From positions 2,542,001 through 2,606,000 of the forward strand of contig JANTQA010000015.1 in the NCBI GenBank assembly GCA_027625915.1: a DNA stretch of 64,000 nucleotides. Direction: 5' to 3'. This stretch comes from Anaeramoeba flamelloides. Lineage: Eukaryota; Metamonada; Anaeramoebidae. The notes beneath the pieces are model-generated. The model ran no database searches, was not told the origin of the DNA, and saw nothing but the letters and a program-made list of their open reading frames with translations. A program made the position numbers and the translations under genes. This document shows positions 57,470 through 64,000 of this stretch, in pieces (the first letter of the stretch is position 1; each line of letters starts with the position of its first letter).

Positions 57470-60400
57470 TTAATTATTTAAAAAATAATTAATTTCGATT
57501 AATTCAAATAAATCATCAAAGTTATTATTAGAATCAATTAATTTATCCTTCTTTGAATAATAATTATTTTGATTAAAAATGAAATTTTCTACGAGAAATC
57601 CACTTTCAATAAAAGGGATTGCGATTTCTTTTCTTCTAGATTCTGTAAGATTAATTTTTTGATTGCTTTTTTTTTTTTTATTCAAATTATTTTTCGGATT
57701 TGATTGTTGGGTATTATTTATTGGTTGCTTCTCTTTTTGATCTTTTTCTAAAGGAATAATTTTATTTGGAGGATTAATTTCCCATAAATATTGATGGTCG
57801 ATATTATATTCAGTTAAAGGTTTTATAATATTAACTTGTGATCCTCTATTTTTAGGATTTTTATTTAAATTATTTTCATTTTGCTGCTGCTGCTGTTGTT
57901 GAATACCACTCTTATAATTCGTATTATTCCTTTTCTCATCTTTCCTATTATCAACCACAATTGGCGACGAATTAATACTTTTACTCTTCTTACTTATTTT
58001 ATTTAGCTTTGTAGTTTTATTGAGTACATTAGCTGAATTAGATTTTGAAACCATTGTTTTTTTATTCGGATTTTTTAGGGGAATTGAATTTTTATTTGAA
58101 TTACTTCTGGGTTGTTGGTGTATTTGGTTTGGATTATTATTATTTTTATCACGCTTTCTTCTATGATCATTAATAAATAATTTGAAATTTTCTCGTTTAA
58201 ATTCAAAAGCTTTACCAAATTTCAATAAGCCTGTTAAAGAATCCACCTGAACTTTTTTATTATAAAAAGCTTTAGCTGCGCTCAAGGTTCCTTCAACGAT
58301 TCTTAAAAAAATTAATCTTTCCAGAGTTACAGTACAAAATAAATTTGGTATTTCATCGTGAAAACCACTGAGTACTTTAATTGGATTATTATCATCAAGA
58401 TTTTGATCATCATTATTTTGATTAACATTATTGTTCTTCGTTTGTTTATTTTTTTCAATTTTGGTATTATTTTTATGATAACTATTCATTGTATTCCGTC
58501 GTTTTCTTTTTCTTTTTTCCCTTTCCTTTTCCACGTCCTTTCCTTTCCCCTTACCTTTCCCTTTCCCCTTCCCTTTATTTTTCTGCTTGTTGTCATTGTG
58601 ATTGTGATTGTGTTTATTTTTTAATTTATAATCATTTTTTGATAAATTAACAGTAATTGTTTTATAAACATCCTTTGAATTATCTTCGGCGTCCACTATG
58701 ATATGATATCGAATTGATCCCTTCCAATCAACTTTTTGATAAGATTGTGGTAAAAATAGCCAAGCTTCCTCCAGCCTTTCTTCTAATGTCACTTGATTGG
58801 CTAATTGTATTTGAGTAAATATTTCAAAGTCATCTTGAGTTAAACCAAAATCTTTACTAAATTTAAAAAAATCACCAGATTTCCTTTCGACAATTGTAAC
58901 TTTCTGGTGATCATTTTTTTTCCAAAAATCTTCGTCATTAATCTTTCCAGTTAAAAAATCGATCATCATCTTTTTTTTACATTCAATAGTTAGCATCAAT
59001 TCATTTTCTTCAAGGTCTTCTTCTTGGCAAAACACAATTTCATCAGGTGATATTTTTAATATCATCTTTGGATAATTTGGATCATTGTTTATTATGAATT
59101 TAATTGCAGAATACCAAACTGAGCATTTCCAAGTCCAAATTAAAAAAGAAAAAGTTTTGTTCATTAATTCTGTTTCTTTAAAAATTTCATCTTCATCTTG
59201 TATTTTTTTATTTGATGTCAATTTTTCTGTTTCCTTTTCCTTTTCCTTTTCAATCTCATTGCTATTATCATCTAAATTGTTATTTCCTTGATTTGGATTA
59301 TTAAAATTAATCGAAAATGTTTTGAATTTCTCTCTATCAAATTTAAATGCCTGTGCAAATAGCATTGCTTCATTCAAATCATCAACAGTTAATTGTCCAA
59401 ACATTAGAGCTGCAGATGCCTCGAGAGTTCCATTTATAATTTGTAATAAAGTTTCTGCACTGCAGGAAATTGTACAATTGGGTATTTTATTTAGCCCATG
59501 TTCAATTGTTGCGCCCTTTGGTGAAACTTTTATCGTTAAATCTAATCCAGATTCGCCAGTCAATTTCCAATTAAAGATTCCATTTTTATCTGTTCCAGCG
59601 AATGATTCTGGAATAAATAGTATTGCGGTTTTTAATTCTTTAGAGATTTTTAAACCACTAAACAATGAAGAATTATTCTTGCCTTTATTGTTCTTATTAT
59701 TGTAATTTTTTGAAAAATTTTGAAAATTATTGCGATCAAATTTGAATGCTTGTGCAAAAATTAATAATTCATTCAAATCATCAACAATTAGTTCGCCATC
59801 CATTAACGCCTTCGATGCTTCAATGGTACCATTGATGATTTGTAATAAAATATTTGAACTACAAGTAATTGTGCAATTTTGTTTCCCTTCAAACCCCTCA
59901 AGTATTTTTGACTTGGTTTTGGTTACTTTAATTGTCAAATTTAATGGTTCTTCACCAGTTAATTTCCAATGAAAGATTCCTTCTTTATCTGATCCAATAA
60001 ACGATTTTGGAACAAATAATAAAGCTATTTTTAATTTTTCATTTTTGATATTCGATAAGAATCCATCTTCTTCATCTTCATTTATTTCATTTTTTGAATT
60101 ATTATCATTTTCATCATGGTTATCTTGATTATTTTTATTTTTATTTTCTTTGTTTATTAAATTTTTATTTTTATTTTTTTTAAATAATTCAAAATCCTTT
60201 GAGCTAAATTTAAAACATGAACTAAAATGAATAACTTCATCCAAATTATCAACAGTTATTTGTCCTAATTTAACACAAGATACTGCATCTAAAGATCCAT
60301 CAATAATTAACAGTAATGTTTCCTGTGAACAATTAATTTTACAATTGGGTTTGCCACTTAATCCTAAATTTATTTTAATTTCATTTAAAAAAAAATTTAT

Positions 60401-63400
60401 TGTTAAATCAATAGAACCTTCGCCAGTTAAAGTAAAATGATAACATATCTCTTTTGTAGATCCGTTAAACGCAGTTAATAAATACATTAAAGCATCTTGT
60501 AAACTTGGATCTAAATGTTCAAATGGTAAATGTTTTTCCATTATTTTCTGTACATTATTCCTTACCATAGCTATTTCTTGTTCAACAATGTTTCTTGTAC
60601 TATACCGAGATGATTTTCTAGTTAAATAGGTTTTTTTTTTCTTATTGTTTGTTAAAAATTGTTTTTTGAATTGTTGATATTTTTCTCGATCAAATTTGAA
60701 TGCTTTTGAAAATAACATTGCTTCATTTAAATCATCTGCAATAATTTGTCCAAACATTACTGCAGTTGATGCTTCTAAAGTTCCATTTATGATTTGTAAA
60801 ATGGTTTCTTTGGTACAGTTGATTGTACAATTGGGTGTTCCTTCTAATCCTTCAAGTATTTCTGATTTGGTTTTGGTTATTTTAATTGTTAAATTTAATT
60901 CGTTTTCACCAGTTAATTTCCAATGAAAGATTCCTTCTTTATCTGATCCAATAAATGATTTTGGAACAAATAATAAAGCTGATCTAAATTCAGGTTCGAT
61001 TGATTGGAATTGATTGGTTTCATCTTTTTGAATATTTTTGGTTTCTTTTTTATTTTTTGAATGATTTTTTAAAAATTGTTGTTTGAATTGTTGATATTTT
61101 TCTCGATCAAACTTAAATGCTTTTGAAAATAACATTGCTTCATTCAAATCATCTGCAATAATTTGTCCAAACATCACTGCAGTTGATGCTTCTAAAGTTC
61201 CATTTATGATTTGTAAAATGGTTTCTTTGGTACAATTGATTGTACAATTGGGTGTTCCTTCTAATCCTTCAAGTATTTCTGATTTGGTTTTTGAAATTTT
61301 AATTGTCAAATTTAATTCTTTTTCACCAGTTAATTTCCAATGAAAGATTCCTTCTTTATCTGATCCAATAAATGATTTTGGAACAAATAATAAAGCTGAT
61401 CTAAATTCAGGTTCAATTGATTGAAATTGGTTGTTTTCTTCGATATAATCCTCCTCTTTCTTATAATCTTCCTCTTCCTCCTCCTCCTCCTCTTCCTCTT
61501 CCTCTTCTTCTTCCTCTTCCTCCTCTGTATCTTCATTGTCAATATTTGTTAATTCTTTTGATTTTATTTCTAATCTGTTATTATTTTTTTTTGGTATGTC
61601 TTTTAAAAATTGTTGTTTGAATTGTTGATATTTTTCTCGATCAAATTTGAATGCTTTTGAAAATAACATTGCTTCATTTAAATCATCTGCAATAATTTGT
61701 CCAAACATTACTGCAGTTGATGCTTCTAAAGTTCCATTTATGATTTGTAAAATGGTTTCTTTGGTACAGTTGATTGTACAATTGGGTGTTCCTTCTAATC
61801 CTTCAAGTATTTCTGATTTGGTTTTGGTTATTTTAATTGTCAAATTTAATTCTTTTTCACCATTTAATTTCCAATGAAAGATTCCTTCTTTATCTGATCC
61901 AATAAATGATTTTGGAACAAATAATAAAGCTGATCTAAATTCGGGATCGATTGATTGGAATTGATTGTTTTGAATTTCTTTTTCTTTTTCCTTTTCTTTT
62001 TCTTTTTCATCTTTTTGGATAATTTTGGTTTCTTTTTGATTTTTTGAATGATTTTTTAAAAATTGTTTTTTGAATTGTTGATATTTTTCTCGATCAAATT
62101 TGAATGCTTTTGAGAATAACATTGCTTCATTTAAATCATCTGCAATAATTTGTCCAAACATTACTGCAGTTGATGCTTCTAAAGTTCCATTTATGATTTG
62201 TAAAATGGTTTCTTTGGTACAGTTGATTGTACAATTGGGTGTTCCTTCTAATCCTTCAAGTATTTCTGATTTGGTTTTGGTTATTTTAATTGTTAAATTT
62301 AATTCTTTTTCACCAGTTAATTTCCAATGAAAGATTCCTTCTTTATCTGATCCTATAAATGATTTTGGAACAAATAATAAAGCTGATCTAAATTCGGGTT
62401 CAATTGATTGGAATTGGGTATTTTCTTGTTCTTTTTGTTTTTCTTTTTCATTTTTTTGAATATTTTTGTTTTCTTTTTTATTTTTTGAATGATTTTTTAA
62501 AAATTGTTGTTTGAATTGTTGATATTTTTCTCTATCAAACTTAAATGCTTTTGAAAATAACATTGCTTCATTTAAATCATCTGCAATAATTTGTCCAAAC
62601 ATCACTGCAGTTGATGCTTCTAAAGTTCCATTTATGATTTGTAAAATGGTTTCTTTGGTACAGTTGATTGTACAATTGGGTGTTCCTTCTAATCCTTCAA
62701 GTATTTCTGATTTGGTTTTGGTTATTTTAATTGTTAAATTTAATTCTTTTTCACCAGTTAATTTCCAATGAAAGACTCCTTCTTTATCTGATCCTATAAA
62801 TGATTTTGGAACAAATAATAAAGCTGATCTAAATTCAGGTTCGATTGATTGGAATTGATTGTTTTGAATTTCTTTTTCTTTTTCATTTTCTTTTTCATTT
62901 TCTTTTTCTTTTTCCTTTTCTTGGATAATTTTGGTTTCTTTTTTATTTTTTGAATGATTTTTTAAAAATTGTTGTTTGAATTGTTGATATTTTTCTCGAT
63001 CAAATTTGAATGCTTTTGAGAATAACATTGCTTCATTTAAATCATCTGCAATAATTTGTCCAAACATTACTGCAGTTGATGCTTCTAAAGTTCCATTTAT
63101 GATTTGTAAAATGGTTTCTCTACTGCAATTGATTGTGCAATTGGGTGTTCCTTCTAATCCTTCAAGTATTTCAGATTTGGTTTTTGTTATTTTAATTGTT
63201 AAATTTAATTCTTTTTCACCAGTTAATTTCCAATGAAAGACTCCTTCTTTATCTGATCCTATAAATGATTTTGGAACAAATAATAAAGCTGATCTAAATT
63301 CAGGTTCGATTGATTGGAATTGATTGTTTTGAATTTCTTTTTCATTTTCATTTTCTTTTTCTTTTTCTTTTTCTTTTTCTTTTTCTTGGATAATTTTGGT

Positions 63401-64000
63401 TTCTTTTTGATTTTTTGAATGATTTTTTAAAAATTGTTGTTTGAATTGTTGATATTTTTCTCGATCAAATTTGAATGCTTTTGAGAATAACATTGCTTCA
63501 TTTAAATCATCTGCAATAATTTGTCCAAACATTACTGCAGTTGATGCTTCTAAAGTTCCATTTATGATTTGTAAAATGGTTTCTCTACTGCAATTGATTG
63601 TGCAATTGGGTGTTCCTTCTAATCCTTCAAGTATTTCTGATTTGGTTTTAGAAATTTTAATTGTTAAATTTAATTCGTTTTCACCAGTTAATTTCCAATG
63701 AAAGATTCCTTCTTTATCTGATCCAATAAATGATTTTGGAACAAATAATAAAGCTGATCTAAATTCAGGTTCGATTGATTGGAATTGGATATTTTCTTGT
63801 TTTTTAGTTTCGTTTTGTGTTTGGTTTAAATCATTAAATTTGCTTGAAGGATATAGCTTTCTTGATTTCTGACGATCTTGAGAAGTTATTTGTTTCCCAT
63901 CAAATATTTGGAGTAAAGGAAGATTTGCAATTACAAAATATTTGTAATCCTTTAAATTAACAACAGGACAACCACGAAGATCTAATTCTTTAATATTCTG
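57470..64000 (-). CDS. LRR plus poly-SCP2 domain protein, 5' partial (at least 2176 aa)
   Basis: The frame is open from the window's edge to the stop at 57470-57472. Visible residues 1-50 are the end of a leucine-rich repeat domain with an LRR cap (IKELDLRGCPVVNL, NLPLLQIFDG). From residue ~75 to ~1950 follow about twelve SCP2 (sterol carrier protein 2)-like domains of ~115 residues, joined by E/K/N-rich linkers. A typical unit has FHWKLTGE, LNLTIKI, GTPNCTINC, ETILQIINGTLEAS, MFGQIIADDLNEAM and KAFKFDREKYQQF. SCP2 domains bind sterols and acyl chains in a hydrophobic tunnel. Units 1-7 (63778 to 60652) are nearly identical, 8 to 10 are diverged, and 11 and 12 are only recognisable by pattern. 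The last ~225 residues are low complexity. I infer a cytosolic multivalent lipid-binding scaffold. No intron is visible. Confidence 0.88.
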   Translation of the reverse strand, partial: QNIKELDLRGCPVVNLKDYKYFVIANLPLLQIFDGKQITSQDRQKSRKLYPSSKFNDLNQTQNETKKQENIQFQSIEPEFRSALLFVPKSFIGSDKEGIFHWKLTGENELNLTIKISKTKSEILEGLEGTPNCTINCSRETILQIINGTLEASTAVMFGQIIADDLNEAMLFSKAFKFDREKYQQFKQQFLKNHSKNQKETKIIQEKEKEKEKEKENENEKEIQNNQFQSIEPEFRSALLFVPKSFIGSDKEGVFHWKLTGEKELNLTIKITKTKSEILEGLEGTPNCTINCSRETILQIINGTLEASTAVMFGQIIADDLNEAMLFSKAFKFDREKYQQFKQQFLKNHSKNKKETKIIQEKEKEKENEKENEKEKEIQNNQFQSIEPEFRSALLFVPKSFIGSDKEGVFHWKLTGEKELNLTIKITKTKSEILEGLEGTPNCTINCTKETILQIINGTLEASTAVMFGQIIADDLNEAMLFSKAFKFDREKYQQFKQQFLKNHSKNKKENKNIQKNEKEKQKEQENTQFQSIEPEFRSALLFVPKSFIGSDKEGIFHWKLTGEKELNLTIKITKTKSEILEGLEGTPNCTINCTKETILQIINGTLEASTAVMFGQIIADDLNEAMLFSKAFKFDREKYQQFKKQFLKNHSKNQKETKIIQKDEKEKEKEKEKEIQNNQFQSIDPEFRSALLFVPKSFIGSDKEGIFHWKLNGEKELNLTIKITKTKSEILEGLEGTPNCTINCTKETILQIINGTLEASTAVMFGQIIADDLNEAMLFSKAFKFDREKYQQFKQQFLKDIPKKNNNRLEIKSKELTNIDNEDTEEEEEEEEEEEEEEEEEEEDYKKEEDYIEENNQFQSIEPEFRSALLFVPKSFIGSDKEGIFHWKLTGEKELNLTIKISKTKSEILEGLEGTPNCTINCTKETILQIINGTLEASTAVMFGQIIADDLNEAMLFSKAFKFDREKYQQFKQQFLKNHSKNKKETKNIQKDETNQFQSIEPEFRSALLFVPKSFIGSDKEGIFHWKLTGENELNLTIKITKTKSEILEGLEGTPNCTINCTKETILQIINGTLEASTAVMFGQIIADDLNEAMLFSKAFKFDREKYQQFKKQFLTNNKKKKTYLTRKSSRYSTRNIVEQEIAMVRNNVQKIMEKHLPFEHLDPSLQDALMYLLTAFNGSTKEICYHFTLTGEGSIDLTINFFLNEIKINLGLSGKPNCKINCSQETLLLIIDGSLDAVSCVKLGQITVDNLDEVIHFSSCFKFSSKDFELFKKNKNKNLINKENKNKNNQDNHDENDNNSKNEINEDEEDGFLSNIKNEKLKIALLFVPKSFIGSDKEGIFHWKLTGEEPLNLTIKVTKTKSKILEGFEGKQNCTITCSSNILLQIINGTIEASKALMDGELIVDDLNELLIFAQAFKFDRNNFQNFSKNYNNKNNKGKNNSSLFSGLKISKELKTAILFIPESFAGTDKNGIFNWKLTGESGLDLTIKVSPKGATIEHGLNKIPNCTISCSAETLLQIINGTLEASAALMFGQLTVDDLNEAMLFAQAFKFDREKFKTFSINFNNPNQGNNNLDDNSNEIEKEKEKETEKLTSNKKIQDEDEIFKETELMNKTFSFLIWTWKCSVWYSAIKFIINNDPNYPKMILKISPDEIVFCQEEDLEENELMLTIECKKKMMIDFLTGKINDEDFWKKNDHQKVTIVERKSGDFFKFSKDFGLTQDDFEIFTQIQLANQVTLEERLEEAWLFLPQSYQKVDWKGSIRYHIIVDAEDNSKDVYKTITVNLSKNDYKLKNKHNHNHNDNKQKNKGKGKGKGKGKGKDVEKEREKRKRKRRNTMNSYHKNNTKIEKNKQTKNNNVNQNNDDQNLDDNNPIKVLSGFHDEIPNLFCTVTLERLIFLRIVEGTLSAAKAFYNKKVQVDSLTGLLKFGKAFEFKRENFKLFINDHRRKRDKNNNNPNQIHQQPRSNSNKNSIPLKNPNKKTMVSKSNSANVLNKTTKLNKISKKSKSINSSPIVVDNRKDEKRNNTNYKSGIQQQQQQQNENNLNKNPKNRGSQVNIIKPLTEYNIDHQYLWEINPPNKIIPLEKDQKEKQPINNTQQSNPKNNLNKKKKSNQKINLTESRRKEIAIPFIESGFLVENFIFNQNNYYSKKDKLIDSNNNFDDLFELIEINYFLNN
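58155..60513 (-). repeat. Five diverged SCP2-like units
   Basis: Approximate spans 60513-60170, 60048-59705, 59655-59310, 59185-58810 and 58800-58155. The second and third keep the whole consensus (NCTITC, NCTISC, LLQIINGT). The first keeps KPNCKINCSQETLL. The fourth and fifth keep only the hydrophobic pattern and the terminal KF...F segment. The fifth has a basic GKGKGK insertion. They are presumably the older members from which the near-identical array expanded. Confidence 0.7.
60652..63778 (-). repeat. Seven near-identical SCP2 units (period about 420-535 bp)
   Basis: Units start near 63778, 63312, 62847, 62406, 61953, 61419 and 61001 (minus strand). Domain sequences are almost identical at DNA level, while the EKEKEK linkers differ in length, from a short DETN-type linker after unit 6 to a run of about 20 Glu after unit 5. 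This pattern fits recent amplification with slippage confined to linkers. Confidence 0.92.

Noticed and set aside
58358-63701. Repeated ~76-codon plus-strand frames inside the SCP2 array
   Set aside because: They recur only because the SCP2 units recur; they are antisense shadows of the conserved minus-strand coding sequence.
1-64000. tRNA, rRNA, snRNA, CRISPR arrays, LTR or LINE elements
   Set aside because: Scanned by eye for T-arm-like GGTTC motifs, snRNA signatures, regularly spaced repeats and polymerase motifs; none was convincing. A covariance-model search would be decisive.

Overview
The window looks like nuclear DNA from a very AT-rich unicellular eukaryote. The evidence is one clear spliceosomal intron with a GTAAGT donor and a TAG acceptor, eukaryote-only gene families (SRP19, a CHD1-type remodeler, MEMO, FN3 plus GAR), long intergenic DNA full of non-autonomous transposons, and proteins with N runs, Q runs and EKEKEK linkers. 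All three standard stop codons are used. Low GC with many EK/N-rich linkers recalls free-living amoeboid protists such as Anaeramoeba or amoebozoans, but this placement is a weak inference. I see no rRNA, tRNA, CRISPR array or reverse transcriptase.

Layout. (1) 2-2038 (+): the 3' part of a gene for an FN3-repeat protein with a GAR (GAS2)-like microtubule-binding domain and a long basic repeat tail. (2) About 2.0-33 kb: a gene-poor island with several families of short inverted-repeat transposons, tandem repeats and a roughly 3 kb dispersed repeat present in several copies. It holds one convincing short gene at 26766-27155 (+), which resembles a bacterial L,D-transpeptidase, and one small putative terminal exon at 3739-3888 (-). 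(3) 33110-34047 (+): SRP19 in two exons. (4) 34-41 kb: intergenic DNA with three more inverted-repeat elements. (5) 41259-41540 (-): a small cysteine-rich, membrane-anchored protein. (6) 42489-49190 (+): a CHD1-like chromatin remodeler. (7) 53423-54436 (+): a MEMO-family protein with a possible signal peptide. (8) 57470-64000 (-): a huge protein with the end of a leucine-rich repeat domain followed by about twelve SCP2-like lipid-binding domains; its 5' end lies outside the window.

The standout is in the CHD1 gene. Its Walker A motif is split between Lys and Thr (GLGK / TIQ) by a 324-residue in-frame insertion that has every hallmark of an intein. It carries the class 3 signature: Ala at position 1, Trp in block B, Cys in block F, and a Thr-His-Asn end followed by Thr. 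It also holds a decayed LAGLIDADG-type endonuclease core padded with host-style T, N and Q/H runs. Class 3 inteins are known from phages and bacteria, including a bacterial Snf2 helicase, so one in a eukaryotic chromatin remodeler implies inter-domain transfer. The remodeler's ATPase could form only after protein splicing.

The second notable item is the LRR plus poly-SCP2 protein. SCP2 domains normally occur singly, and here seven units are nearly identical. The third is the L,D-transpeptidase-like gene, probably acquired from bacteria. The genes do not form an operon or one obvious pathway; they are ordinary independently transcribed eukaryotic genes set in a transposon-rich background.
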